From assembly GCF_025567405.1 (NCBI RefSeq), contig NZ_JAOQKJ010000002.1:124001-188000 (forward strand): a DNA stretch of 64,000 nt. The letters are read 5' to 3'. Every line of letters starts with the position of its first letter. The stretch's first letter is position 1. The translations under genes and the position numbers were made by a program. This DNA comes from Suilimivivens aceti. GTDB lineage: Bacteria; Bacillota; Clostridia; Lachnospirales; Lachnospiraceae. Positions 42,653 to 52,242 of the stretch are shown here, piece after piece. Under the pieces are notes generated by a model. That model did no database searches and was not told the origin of the DNA. It saw only the letters and a list, made by a program, of their open reading frames with translations.

Positions 42653-44575
42653 TTAAACATCCAGCTCTGCATCAGTTGCATGATCGTAAATAAATGCCTT
42701 TCTGGGAGGAACATCAGTCCCCATCAACATCTCTGTGACTTCAGATGCCATCCTGGCATCCTCGATCTCTACAAGCTTCAGCATTCTCGTATCCGGATTC
42801 AGCGTGGTTTCCCAGAGCTGATCCGCATCCATTTCACCAAGTCCTTTGTATCTTTGCAGTGTAAAGGATCCCTTGTGCCGTTTTCTGTATTTTTCCAGTG
42901 CCTTATCATCATACAGGTACTCTTCTTCTCCTCTTGACGGCATAGCCTTATAAAGAGGAGGCATGGCGATATACACATGTCCCTCAAAGATCAGCTCTGG
43001 CATGAACCGGTAAAACAGAGTCAGAAGCAGAGTGGAAATATGGGCACCATCCACATCGGCATCGGCCATGATAATGATCTTGTCATAACGGAGCTTCGTA
43101 ATATCGAAATCATTTCCGTAGCCCTCGGAAAAACCACATCCAAAGGCATTGATCATGGTCTTGATCTCAGCATTGGCGAGCACCTTGTCAATACTTGCCT
43201 TCTCTACATTCAGGATCTTACCTCTGATCGGCAGGATTGCCTGATAAGCTCTGTTGCGGGCTGTTTTTGCACTGCCACCCGCAGAATCTCCCTCTACGAT
43301 AAAAATTTCACATTTGGAAGCATCCCTGGATTCACAGTTTGCCAGCTTTCCATTGGAATCAAAGGAAAATTTCTGCTTCGTCAGCAGATTAGTCTTTGCC
43401 TTTTCCTCTGTCTTACGGATCTTGGCCGCCTTTTCTGCACAGCCGATAATGCTTTTCAGTGTTTCCAGATTTCTATCAAAATAACGGATCAGTTCATCAT
43501 TTGTCACCTTGCTGACTGCCTTTGCTGCATCCTGATTGTCAAGCTTGGTCTTGGTCTGTCCTTCAAATCTGGGATCCGGATGCTTGATGCTGATCACTGC
43601 AGTCATACCGTTTCTGACATCTGCACCGGTAAAATTCACATCCTTTTCCTTCAGGATATTCAGTTCTCTCGCATAGGTATTAATGATATTGGTAAAGGCT
43701 GTCTTAAAGCCTGTCAGGTGGGTACCTCCCTCTGCATTGTAAATATTATTACAGAAGCCAAGCACATTTTCATGAAATTCGTTCACATACTGGAGAGCAC
43801 CCTCTACCGTGATCTTATCCACCTCTCCCTTAAAATAGATCACATCATGGAGAACCTCTTTGGATTTGTTCATATCCTTGATAAAGCCAACAATACCATC
43901 TGGTTCATGATAGGAGATTTTTTCAGGGATCTCTTTTCTCTTATCCTCAAAATGAATGGTCAGCCCAGGATTCAGATAAGCGGTCTCATGGAGCCTGCTT
44001 TTGATTTCATCCTCCTTGAACCTTGTCTTGTCAAAGATTGTATCATCCGGCAGGAAATTAATGCTGGTTCCGGTTCCCTTTGCCCTGCCAACCACAGGTA
44101 AAAGACCATTCTCTAACGGGATCACCGGATTTCCTTTTTCGTATTTATCTTCGTAAATATTACCGCCATTTTTTACCCTGACTGTCAGATGGGTTGAAAG
44201 AGCATTTACGACAGAAGAACCAACACCATGGAGACCACCACTTGTCTTATAGGCAGAATCATCAAATTTACCACCTGCATGAAGCGTTGTAAACACAAGA
44301 CGTTCCGCACTGACTCCTTTTTCATGCATGCCTACCGGGATTCCACGGCCATTATCCTCTACAGTAGCAGAACCGTCAGCCTCCAGGGTAACAGAAATTG
44401 CATCACAGTATCCGGCAAGATGTTCATCTACTGCATTGTCTACAATTTCATATACGAGATGATTCAGTCCTTTGGTAGATACGCTTCCGATATACATACC
44501 GGGTCTTTTTCTGACTGCCTCAAGTCCTTCCAGTACAGTAATACTGGAGGCATCATATCTGGCTTCCTTTTCCAT
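42653..44575 (-). CDS. parE: DNA topoisomerase IV subunit B
   Basis: ATPase subunit. 640 residues: GHKL ATP-binding motifs (E-I-V-D-N-A-V-D-E, D-N-G-R-G-I-P, G-G-L-H-G-V-G), the transducer domain and a Toprim domain with V-E-G-D-S-A-G-G-S-A-K and the D-A-D-V-D-G-A-H-I triad. 19 bases before parC. The split from gyrase is by context. Confidence 0.88.
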   Translation of the reverse strand: MEKEARYDASSITVLEGLEAVRKRPGMYIGSVSTKGLNHLVYEIVDNAVDEHLAGYCDAISVTLEADGSATVEDNGRGIPVGMHEKGVSAERLVFTTLHAGGKFDDSAYKTSGGLHGVGSSVVNALSTHLTVRVKNGGNIYEDKYEKGNPVIPLENGLLPVVGRAKGTGTSINFLPDDTIFDKTRFKEDEIKSRLHETAYLNPGLTIHFEDKRKEIPEKISYHEPDGIVGFIKDMNKSKEVLHDVIYFKGEVDKITVEGALQYVNEFHENVLGFCNNIYNAEGGTHLTGFKTAFTNIINTYARELNILKEKDVNFTGADVRNGMTAVISIKHPDPRFEGQTKTKLDNQDAAKAVSKVTNDELIRYFDRNLETLKSIIGCAEKAAKIRKTEEKAKTNLLTKQKFSFDSNGKLANCESRDASKCEIFIVEGDSAGGSAKTARNRAYQAILPIRGKILNVEKASIDKVLANAEIKTMINAFGCGFSEGYGNDFDITKLRYDKIIIMADADVDGAHISTLLLTLFYRFMPELIFEGHVYIAMPPLYKAMPSRGEEEYLYDDKALEKYRKRHKGSFTLQRYKGLGEMDADQLWETTLNPDTRMLKLVEIEDARMASEVTEMLMGTDVPPRKAFIYDHATDAELDV

Positions 44576-44596
44576 TTCAAAAACCTCTTTCTGTTT

Positions 44597-45463
44597 CTAT
44601 GGCTGCAGCTTTTTGCAGCAGGCTACCGCAAGTGCACCGGGGCCAATATGGCAGGAAACACTTAAGGAAAGCGGATCTGGTTCTACATCGAACCCGGGGA
44701 ACTCCTTTTTCAGTTCTTCACAGAAATGAAGTGCATTTTCACGGTTCTTGGTATAAGCAACCTGCAGATAAATATTATCCGGTGCTGCCCCTCCAAAGCG
44801 GTTTTCCATATCTGTACGGATAGCATTGACCATCAGTGCCTTGCCCTGTCCTGTTGTCCTCGCCTTGGCAAAGGCATCCAGCTTCTCGCCCTGGATCTGC
44901 AATACAGGCTTTAATTTCAGAAGCGTTCCGATCGCCGCCGCAGCCGGTGTGATACGCCCACCCTTTTTCAGATAAAACAGGGTATCCAGCATAATATAAA
45001 TACTGGAGTTAAATTTATCATTTTCAAGGATCTCCCTGATCTCAGCTGCATTCCGTCCTTGCCCCGCAAGCATCAGAGCATCCATACAGGACTGTTTCTG
45101 GGTAACAGAAATACGCTGATTATTTACAACCTGTACTCTGCCGTCAAATTCTTCAGACAGCATCATGGCACTCTGGCAGGAGCCGGAAAGACCGCTGCTC
45201 ATGGGAATATGCACAATTTCATCATAATCTGTAAGAATTTCCTTCCACAGGTTCATGACAGCTTCTGGAGACGGCTGGCTTGTGACCACGTTTGCACCGG
45301 CTTCCAGTTTCTCATAGAACTGCTCCTGTGTCAGGTTCACATCTTCAAAGAACTGTTCTTCATCAATCATAAAAGGCATAGGCAGAACAAAGATCCCAAG
45401 CTCTGTTCCCTGTGCCTGCGTAATACCACTGTTACTGTCTGTGACGACTGCCACTTTTCCCAT
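44597..45463 (-). CDS. DegV family fatty-acid-binding protein
   Basis: 288 residues. V-T-D-S-N-S-G-I at the N-terminus, T-S-Q-P-S-P and I-P-M-S-S-G-L-S-G-S are the fatty-acyl binding motifs of FakB/DegV proteins, which present fatty acids to the FakA kinase. A FakA-like gene lies 2.2 kb upstream (47671-49323). Start at 45463 by AAAGGG and family N-terminus. Confidence 0.92.
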   Translation of the reverse strand: MGKVAVVTDSNSGITQAQGTELGIFVLPMPFMIDEEQFFEDVNLTQEQFYEKLEAGANVVTSQPSPEAVMNLWKEILTDYDEIVHIPMSSGLSGSCQSAMMLSEEFDGRVQVVNNQRISVTQKQSCMDALMLAGQGRNAAEIREILENDKFNSSIYIMLDTLFYLKKGGRITPAAAAIGTLLKLKPVLQIQGEKLDAFAKARTTGQGKALMVNAIRTDMENRFGGAAPDNIYLQVAYTKNRENALHFCEELKKEFPGFDVEPDPLSLSVSCHIGPGALAVACCKKLQP

Positions 45464-45540
45464 GATTCCATCCCTTTCTTCTAATAAAAAGTACAACATC
45501 TAGTGCTTTTTAGAAAAACATACACAAATATATCTTACCG

Positions 45541-47598
45541 TCAGATACTTCTAAAGTCAACCAGATTTCCAAAGTTAAGGGACAGCCATCCCCTTATACT
45601 CTCATGCTCTTTTGCTGTAAGATCAGGATCGTCCATAAGCAGATCCTCTACCAGTTTTCTGACCTGCATCAGCAGGGAACTGTCCTGATAGATATCAGCA
45701 ACCTTAAAATTCATAATACCACTCTGACGGATTCCGAAAAGATCACCGGGTCCCCGCATTTTCAGATCTTCTTCTGCAATATAAAATCCATCATTGGATT
45801 TATTTAATACCTGCAGCCGTTCTGATGGACTGTCTTTTCCACTTCCATCTACAAAAATGCAATAGGATTGTGCTGCTCCTCTTCCAATCCGTCCCCGGAG
45901 CTGATGAAGCTGTGCCAGGCCAAAACGCTCTGCATTTTCTATCATCATAACAGTTGCATTTGGCACATTGATCCCAACTTCAATCACCGTCGTAGACACC
46001 AGCACGTCAATATTGCGGTTCAGATAAGCTTCCATGATCCGGTCCTTTTCAGAAGGCCGCATCCTGCCATGAAGATATGTCACACGGATCTGTTCCGGCA
46101 GCTCCTTTTTTAAAGCTGCTGTATAGGAGATCACATCAGCCACGCCTTCCATATCTTCATTTTCTTCTACCATCGGACAGATCACATAGGCCTGATGTCC
46201 TGCCTGTGTTTCCTTTATAAGAAAAGAAACAGCTTTTTTGTGATCACTTCTGGTAATCACACAGTTTTTCACCGGCAGCCTGTCTGCCGGTTTCTCATCT
46301 ACAAGTGAAAGATGCATATCTCCATAGAGAATAATGGCAAGTGTTCTTGGGATAGGTGTAGCACTCATGACAAGTACATGCGCCTGTTCTCCTTTTCCAA
46401 GAAAGGCTTCTCTCTGACGGACTCCAAACCGGTGCTGCTCATCCGTGATCACAAGAACCAGCTTCTGATAAACCACCTTTTCCTGGATCAGGGCACTGGT
46501 GCCGATTACGACATTATAATCACCTTTTTCAATTCCGGCACATCTTTTTTTCTTTTCAGCTGCGGAAACAGAACCGGTAAGAAGTACCGGTTTCACCGGC
46601 AGATGATAAGCTTCTGTCATATGGCACAGCTCTTCATAATGCTGTCTTGCCAAAATTTCCGTAGGAGCCATCATGGCTCCCTGACAGCCATTAGCTGCCA
46701 CAAGGAGAAGTGAAAGAAAAGCAAGGATCGTTTTTCCACTTCCTACATCTCCCTGTACAAGCCTGTTCATGACTATCCCGCCTGTCAGATCATCTTTGAT
46801 TTCCTGCCAGGTACGCATCTGCGCCTTCGTCAGCTTATAGGGAAGAGCTTCCAGCAATCTGCCGGTGTCGGCAGTTTCCAGGAGAGAAAAGGCTGAAGGA
46901 GTTTCCTTTGTGATCTCCTTCTGACGGTGAAGCTGCATAAAAAAAGAAAACAGTTCATCAAAGGCAAGCCGTTTTCTGGCAAGGATCAGGCTCTCATAAT
47001 CTTCCGGAAAATGGATCTGACGGTAGGCTTTTCCAATGTCAGACAGCTGATATTCCATGCGGATATCTTCTGGAAGATACTCGGCAAAAGACAATCCAGC
47101 AAGAGCCATGGAAACAGCTTTGCTTACCATATGAGCCGAAAGTCCTTTTGTCAGGGCATACTTTGGCTGCATGAATCTCATCAGAGTCTGATACTGTTCC
47201 TCTGTATAAAGCTTTGGCTGATCCATCTGGATCCGGTTCTTCTCGGTGCGGACCTTGCCATGTGCGTAATAGGACATACCTCTTTTTAGCGTATTTTTCA
47301 GATAGGGTGCATTGTAGTAGGTAATGACAAGCTGTCCACTTTCATCCGCAGCTGTTATGGTTCCTACACCAAGAGATGCAAATTTTCGGTACTTGTAATC
47401 TCCTGTCAGTGTCAGCTTCAGCGTAACAGGCTCCTGCCCGGCTGCCTGACTGACAGGGATTCTTTCTCCGAACTGTTCATAATCCCTTGGAAAGAAGGTG
47501 ATCAGATCGTACAATGTCGTAATATTCAGTTTATGAAAAAGTCCGGCCGTCTTTTCACCGATTCCTTTCAGGCTGGTAATATTGTCTGTATACTGCAT
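45541..47598 (-). CDS. recG: ATP-dependent DNA helicase RecG
   Basis: Rescues stalled forks by branch migration. 685 residues from the ATG at 47598 (M-Q-Y-T-D-N-I-T-S-L-K-G-I-G): N-terminal wedge/OB domain, Walker A G-D-V-G-S-G-K-T, D-E-Q-H box, and the C-terminal R-G-R-I-G-R. The extra 12 codons to 47634 run into a hairpin (47622-47639) and are rejected. Confidence 0.95.
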   Translation of the reverse strand: MQYTDNITSLKGIGEKTAGLFHKLNITTLYDLITFFPRDYEQFGERIPVSQAAGQEPVTLKLTLTGDYKYRKFASLGVGTITAADESGQLVITYYNAPYLKNTLKRGMSYYAHGKVRTEKNRIQMDQPKLYTEEQYQTLMRFMQPKYALTKGLSAHMVSKAVSMALAGLSFAEYLPEDIRMEYQLSDIGKAYRQIHFPEDYESLILARKRLAFDELFSFFMQLHRQKEITKETPSAFSLLETADTGRLLEALPYKLTKAQMRTWQEIKDDLTGGIVMNRLVQGDVGSGKTILAFLSLLLVAANGCQGAMMAPTEILARQHYEELCHMTEAYHLPVKPVLLTGSVSAAEKKKRCAGIEKGDYNVVIGTSALIQEKVVYQKLVLVITDEQHRFGVRQREAFLGKGEQAHVLVMSATPIPRTLAIILYGDMHLSLVDEKPADRLPVKNCVITRSDHKKAVSFLIKETQAGHQAYVICPMVEENEDMEGVADVISYTAALKKELPEQIRVTYLHGRMRPSEKDRIMEAYLNRNIDVLVSTTVIEVGINVPNATVMMIENAERFGLAQLHQLRGRIGRGAAQSYCIFVDGSGKDSPSERLQVLNKSNDGFYIAEEDLKMRGPGDLFGIRQSGIMNFKVADIYQDSSLLMQVRKLVEDLLMDDPDLTAKEHESIRGWLSLNFGNLVDFRSI

Positions 47599-47670
47599 AT
47601 GCAAATCCTCTGACAGGAAAAGGACGGCTTTCACCGTCCCTTTTATAAACTGGTTTTATTTTCCTCTTCC

Positions 47671-49323
47671 TTATTCTCCTGAAACAATATAATAATAGAT
47701 CGGCTGTCCGCCATACTGAAGCTCAACATCGCAGGAAGGATATGCTGCCTCCACCTTATCACGAAGTGCCTGTGCAGTCTGTTCATCCACATCTGATCCA
47801 TAATAAATGCTGATCAGTTCCAGGGAATCATCCATCATGTTTTCAATCATCTCAAAGGCAACTGTATCCATTTCTGTGCCAACAGAAAGAATTCCGTGAT
47901 CACCAAGACCCATATAATCACCCTGTTTGATCTCCTTGTCATCAATCGTGGTATCTCTGACCGCATAAGTAACCTGTCCGGTTCTGACATTACCGATCTC
48001 AGCATTCATGGTTTCTTCATTCTCTGCCGCTGAAAGATCCGGAACATAATTGATCACAGCTGTAATTCCCTGTGGAACTGTCTTTGTCGGGATCACAATA
48101 ATATCCTTATCATTCACCATGGCCTTGGCCTGATTTGCGGCAAGAATAATATTCTTATTATTGGGGAGAATGAAAACATGGTCAGCATTGACTTTATCAA
48201 TGGCATTCAGCATATCCTCTGTACTTGGATTCATGGTCTGTCCGCCTTCAATAATATAATCAACACCAAGTCCCTTAAAGATCTCATCCATTCCCTTACC
48301 GACTGAAACAGCGATAAAGCCGGTATCCTTATGAGGCATCTGTACTTCTTCCTGTGCAGCCTTCTTCATTTCTTCCTTAAACAGCTTTTCCTGATGCTCC
48401 AGGCGCATATTGTCGATCTTCATATTGGAAAGAGCACCATATTTCAGAGCCTTCTGGATCGCAAGTCCCGGATCATTGGTGTGTACATGTACCTTAACAA
48501 CATCATCATCCGCAACCACTACAATAGAATCACCGATAGATTCCAGATAGGCTTTAAAATCAATTTCCTGCTTTATATTAAAGGTTTTATTCAGAAGAAT
48601 GATAAATTCCGTACAATAACCGAATCTGATCTCCCGCTCTTCCTTCTGTGCTGTTTCTGTCTGTGGCTTCGCCTGAGTATTCTCCTGGATCGTCAGATCC
48701 AGCTCCTTCCCAAGGAATGCATCATAGGCACCCTTCAGCACCTGCATCAGTCCCTGTCCGCCGGAATCCACTACACCAGCCTGTTTCAGAACCGGAAGCA
48801 TCTCGGGAGTCTTCTCAAGAACCTCATCTGCATATTTGATAATTTCATCAATAAATACGGAAAGATCATCACATCCGTTTTCTGCAAGCTCTCTTGCCTT
48901 ATCAGCACCGCCTTTGGCAACAGTCAGGATCGTTCCTTCCTTTGGCTTCATAACTGCTTTGTAAGCAGTTTCCACCGCCTTATCAAAAGCTTCTGAAAGG
49001 ATCGGAATCGTAAGTGTTTCTTCCCCCTTGATCCGTTTGGTGAAACCTCTGAACAGCTGCGAAAGGATAACACCTGAATTTCCTCTCGCTCCACGAAGGG
49101 AACCGGATGAGATTGCCTTACACAGGGTTGCCATGTCCGGATCTTCCATAACAGCCACTTCCTTGGCTGCAGACATAATTGTCAGTGTCATATTGGTTCC
49201 TGTATCACCGTCAGGTACGGGGAAAACATTGAGCTCGTTGATCCACTCCTTCTTTGCTTCCAGATTTTTGGCTCCAGCTAAGAACATCTTTGCAAGTAAC
49301 TTAGCGTCAATCGTATTAACCAC
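47671..49323 (-). CDS. DAK2-domain fatty acid kinase FakA-like protein
   Basis: 550 residues: N-terminal DAK2 ATP/Mg domain with V-P-D-G-D-T-G-T-N-M and R-G-A-R-G-N-S-G-V-I-L-S-Q, and a C-terminal FakA middle/C domain. It phosphorylates fatty acids delivered by FakB/DegV proteins for phospholipid synthesis. It directly follows an Asp23-family gene, the widespread yloU-yloV order. Confidence 0.93.
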   Translation of the reverse strand: MVNTIDAKLLAKMFLAGAKNLEAKKEWINELNVFPVPDGDTGTNMTLTIMSAAKEVAVMEDPDMATLCKAISSGSLRGARGNSGVILSQLFRGFTKRIKGEETLTIPILSEAFDKAVETAYKAVMKPKEGTILTVAKGGADKARELAENGCDDLSVFIDEIIKYADEVLEKTPEMLPVLKQAGVVDSGGQGLMQVLKGAYDAFLGKELDLTIQENTQAKPQTETAQKEEREIRFGYCTEFIILLNKTFNIKQEIDFKAYLESIGDSIVVVADDDVVKVHVHTNDPGLAIQKALKYGALSNMKIDNMRLEHQEKLFKEEMKKAAQEEVQMPHKDTGFIAVSVGKGMDEIFKGLGVDYIIEGGQTMNPSTEDMLNAIDKVNADHVFILPNNKNIILAANQAKAMVNDKDIIVIPTKTVPQGITAVINYVPDLSAAENEETMNAEIGNVRTGQVTYAVRDTTIDDKEIKQGDYMGLGDHGILSVGTEMDTVAFEMIENMMDDSLELISIYYGSDVDEQTAQALRDKVEAAYPSCDVELQYGGQPIYYYIVSGE

Positions 49324-49338
49324 GAATGTATCCTCCTC

Positions 49339-49698
49339 TTAGTCAATCACTCTAACACCTTCAACAAAGATGTTTATTTTTTCAATTTCTATACCGGTAA
49401 ATTCCTCTACCTTGTATTTCACATTGCTGATCAGATTGTCCGTAACAGCAAGAATGCTGACTCCATATGCCACGATCACGTGAAAGTTCAGTGTCAGCTT
49501 GTTGTTCTTTATGGAAACATTGATTCCTCTTGTCATGCTGTCCATCTTTAACAGCTTCACAAGTCCGTCTTTCACATTAATGCCTGCCATTCCGACAATA
49601 CCAAAACATTCCATGGCTACACTGCCGGCATACTGGGCGATTACTTCATTATCAATTGAAACATTTCCCATGTGGGTATTCATTGAAGAAGATTTCAT
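49339..49698 (-). CDS. Asp23/Gls24 family envelope-stress protein (YloU type)
   Basis: 119 residues from the ATG at 49698 after AAGGAGG. Family features: G-N-V-S-I-D-N-E-V-I, the S-V-A-M-E-C-F-G-I-V-G-M segment and L-N-F-H-V-I-V-A-Y-G. Paired with the FakA-like gene 15 bases downstream; divergent from rpmB. Confidence 0.9.
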   Translation of the reverse strand: MKSSSMNTHMGNVSIDNEVIAQYAGSVAMECFGIVGMAGINVKDGLVKLLKMDSMTRGINVSIKNNKLTLNFHVIVAYGVSILAVTDNLISNVKYKVEEFTGIEIEKINIFVEGVRVID

Positions 49699-49785
49699 AG
49701 GCTGCCTCCTTATTTCTTTCCATATATTTTGATTATAACCTGTATCTTCCAAAAAAGAAACTATAAAATAAATTTAAATTTCTTC

Positions 49786-49814
49786 TTGCATTATTCTGGG
49801 TTTTCTGATATTAT
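49786..49814 (+). promoter_or_regulatory. rpmB promoter
   Basis: TTGCAT (49786-49791), 17 bases, TATTAT (49809-49814), about 66 bases before the rpmB start. Confidence 0.65.
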
Positions 49815-49880
49815 ACAACTGTTGCGGATATAATCCGCTATTTGAAGCACGCAGATAATAATATGTTAGGAGGTGCAACG

Positions 49881-50066
49881 ATGGCTAAATGTGATATTTG
49901 TGGTAAGGGCGTTCATTTTGGTAACAACGTAAGCCATTCTCATAGAAGATCTAACAGAATCTGGAATTCCAACATTAAAAGTGTTAAATGTAAAGTAAAC
50001 GGAGCTCCTAAAAGAATGCACGTTTGTACAAACTGCTTAAAGTCTGGTAAAGTTGAGAGAGCTTAA
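49881..50066 (+). CDS. rpmB: 50S ribosomal protein L28
   Basis: 61 residues from the ATG at 49881, after TAGGAGG. It starts M-A-K-C-D-I-C-G-K and carries a second pair C-T-N-C, so this is the zinc-binding (C+) form. Single-gene unit closed by a terminator. Confidence 0.96.
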   Translation: MAKCDICGKGVHFGNNVSHSHRRSNRIWNSNIKSVKCKVNGAPKRMHVCTNCLKSGKVERA

Positions 50067-50085
50067 TAAGCAAGAAATGCGTAAT

Positions 50086-50117
50086 AAAAAACTTCACTGC
50101 AAAGTGAAGTTTTTTTA
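50086..50117. terminator. Bidirectional terminator between rpmB and the J-domain gene
   Basis: AAAACTTCACT-GCA-AGTGAAGTTTT with A and T runs on both sides, serving both converging genes; it overlaps the last codons of the J-domain gene. Confidence 0.9.
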
Positions 50118-50687
50118 TGCTCTTTTTCCTATATCATACTCTTCTTTCAGTTCCTCATAGGCCGCATTGATCAGAAGCACCATCTCATGGTCTCCTGCAA
50201 TATTGTCCGGATGGAACATCTTAAGAAGATCCCTGTATCTCTTTTTGAGTGCAAGCTGGCTCTTTACCCCCTGGAACAGAAGCTTTGCCGTCATCTGGCT
50301 GTATTCCATACGACGCACTTTCTCCTCGCCTCTCTTTTCACCGGCAAATTCCTGTTTTTCACGGTTTAATTGTTTGCGTTCTGCATCAAGCTGCAAAAAT
50401 CCGCTTTTCAGAATATCCATTTTTTTATCAAAAAACAGCTCGTCCTGCTTCAGGCGTTTTCTTTCAACGACAAGTCTTCTGTTGACCTCGTCCATTTCTC
50501 TCCGAAACTGCTGTTTTTCTTTCAGGAACTCCTCCTGCCTGTGTTTCAGGTCTTTTTTCTCCGTCTCCACACGGATATTTTCCCTGAACAGCCAGGCCTT
50601 CAGTTCATTCAGTTCCTCTTCCCTTCCATCCACCAGCTTCTTTTCGAACTCAGGCTGATGCTCATCCTTTTCTTTAAACATGTCCAT
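50115..50687 (-). CDS. Coiled-coil protein with C-terminal J domain
   Basis: 190 residues. Residues about 15-120 are a highly charged coiled coil; the last 60 form a J-like domain with Y-R-D-L-L-K-M-F-H-P-D-N, containing the H-P-D tripeptide that stimulates DnaK ATPase. It lacks the G/F, zinc and client-binding parts of DnaJ. It may tether DnaK to a partner bound by the coiled coil. Partner unknown. Confidence 0.75.
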   Translation of the reverse strand: MDMFKEKDEHQPEFEKKLVDGREEELNELKAWLFRENIRVETEKKDLKHRQEEFLKEKQQFRREMDEVNRRLVVERKRLKQDELFFDKKMDILKSGFLQLDAERKQLNREKQEFAGEKRGEEKVRRMEYSQMTAKLLFQGVKSQLALKKRYRDLLKMFHPDNIAGDHEMVLLINAAYEELKEEYDIGKRA

Positions 50688-50726
50688 GAATCATTCCCGG
50701 CGGCCTGATAGATTGCCGCTTTACTT

Positions 50727-50867
50727 TTAATCACAGTAAAAATTATAGCCTACCAGTAAAAGCAGTCCGATAATGATCAGTGCGATCAGATAGTGATGGG
50801 CAAGAAAAAGCATAAACAGCATCCCTACCGCAATCCAGAAAGCAATAAAGCCGATCATTTTTTTCAT
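50727..50867 (-). CDS. 46-residue two-helix membrane peptide
   Basis: A short ORF with ATG at 50867 and GAGAG upstream. Translation begins M-K-K-M-I-G-F-I-A-F-W-I-A-V-G-M and continues as two hydrophobic stretches joined by A-H-H-Y, ending N-F-Y-C-D. It sits between gerW (ends upstream at 50946) and the J-domain gene on the same strand. No family recognised; similar tiny membrane proteins are common near spore genes. Confidence 0.55.
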   Translation of the reverse strand: MKKMIGFIAFWIAVGMLFMLFLAHHYLIALIIIGLLLLVGYNFYCD

Positions 50868-50945
50868 TCTGCTGCTCTCTTTCACATACTTCTTTCTTTA
50901 TTATATGCAGAAAAACCTTAATTTTTCCTGATTTCTCTAAAAGGA

Positions 50946-51344
50946 TCAGTTATTTTCTTCCTCCGGAAAAGCCACATCTACAGCCTGTTCATCATCGATC
51001 ATCTCTTCCTTCGGTGCTGTAAATTTATCTACAATATCAGGGATCATATCCAGTACCTTTGTCATGGTATCCTGATTCTTGATGTTAACAAGTTTGGTGC
51101 TGCCATTTTTGATCACCAGAACTGCACTTGGTGACATCTTTCCACTAAAGCCGCCCATGCCCCCGTTCTTCTTATCTCCCACACTGGCACCGGCACCAAC
51201 ACCAAAGCTTACGTCTACAAGAGGTACGATCACCGTATCATCCGGAAGCTTCGTTGGTTCCCCGACAACCGTTTTAGTAGAAAGTACCGTATTCATTCCT
51301 TTCATCAACGATTCGATCACACCGGTAAAATTATTTTCTGCCAT
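50946..51344 (-). CDS. ytfJ: GerW family sporulation protein (YtfJ)
   Basis: 132 residues. Family core V-S-F-G-V-G-A-G-A-S-V-G-D, the glycine-rich G-G-M-G-G-F-S-G-K-M-S-P and A-V-L-V-I-K-N-G. A spore protein tied to germination in Bacilli. It overlaps the DUF2953 gene by 14 bases, the conserved ytfI-ytfJ pair. Confidence 0.93.
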   Translation of the reverse strand: MAENNFTGVIESLMKGMNTVLSTKTVVGEPTKLPDDTVIVPLVDVSFGVGAGASVGDKKNGGMGGFSGKMSPSAVLVIKNGSTKLVNIKNQDTMTKVLDMIPDIVDKFTAPKEEMIDDEQAVDVAFPEEENN

Positions 51345-52242
51345 TCTGCACTGCCTCCTTCTTAAATAAACAGATCACTCTTTTCAGATCCTTATCAAAA
51401 TAAATCTTCGCTGCAATCCTGATCAGGGTAAATGCAGTAATCTTCCCTTTAAATCTAAAGCTGCCCTCCATCACCGGCTTTTCAAAATCGGGGATTACCG
51501 TAATGCTGTCCCCGATCAGTGGATACAGAATCCCATATATGGAAAGAATCTGTCCTGTAGCTGCAGGATCCTCCATGCCGATTGTAAAGGTACCGGATAC
51601 CTTCCGTGGAAGAACTATCTTCATGAGTCTTAAAAGCTGTTCCCTGCATAACACAAACGCTCTTTTAAAGCTCTCTGTCTGTAAAATCTTTATATAATAT
51701 CTGATGTTATGAATGATATGATTTATCTTATCATATATCTTCCGGATTGTGTACTTAATATTTCTGATAGCGGAAAAAAGCTTTCTTACGAAATCCAAAA
51801 GGGTTCTTCTGTCATCGCCACCGTCCTCATCAGCGGCATTTCCTTCATCAGAAATCTTCTGATCTGAAGTTGTATCGCTGACGTCAGATCCGACTTCCTT
51901 TTTATCTGTTTTCGGCTTCTTTCCATCAGCTTCCTTTTTGTTTGAAGCCTTTTTCTTCTTTTCTTTTGCCGGAAGGATCTGGAAAAACAGTACCTTTACC
52001 TTCAGAAATGCCTCTTCCGGATAAATAAAGGATACCCTGACAAGATGTAACAGCCAGGTTACTTTAAGCTGCACATGCACCGGAACAGGATCTCCCTCTT
52101 CTCTGTATCCGCTTCCCTGATATCTGACCGGGACAAAAAGGACGATCAGTAAAAAAGCCAGCAGGATCCCAAGGAGTACAAGCAGGACTATGCCCAGGAT
52201 TTTCAGTATAAGCAGGAGTACTGTCAGTATCTTAATCCCCAT
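51331..52242 (-). CDS. DUF2953 membrane protein (YtfI-like)
   Basis: 303 residues: an N-terminal helix (about 3-35), a Lys/Glu/Asp-rich low-complexity linker (about 95-150) and a C-terminal beta-rich part with G-M-E-D-P-A-A-T-G. Usually found next to GerW/YtfJ, as here, so a sporulation role is likely; the activity is unknown. Confidence 0.85.
   Translation of the reverse strand: MGIKILTVLLLILKILGIVLLVLLGILLAFLLIVLFVPVRYQGSGYREEGDPVPVHVQLKVTWLLHLVRVSFIYPEEAFLKVKVLFFQILPAKEKKKKASNKKEADGKKPKTDKKEVGSDVSDTTSDQKISDEGNAADEDGGDDRRTLLDFVRKLFSAIRNIKYTIRKIYDKINHIIHNIRYYIKILQTESFKRAFVLCREQLLRLMKIVLPRKVSGTFTIGMEDPAATGQILSIYGILYPLIGDSITVIPDFEKPVMEGSFRFKGKITAFTLIRIAAKIYFDKDLKRVICLFKKEAVQNGRK

Noticed and set aside
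40393..44575. DNA gyrase gyrB-gyrA
   Set aside because: Subunit A lacks the GyrA-box and the pair is not next to dnaA/recF; topoisomerase IV fits better, though sequence-only separation is not absolute.
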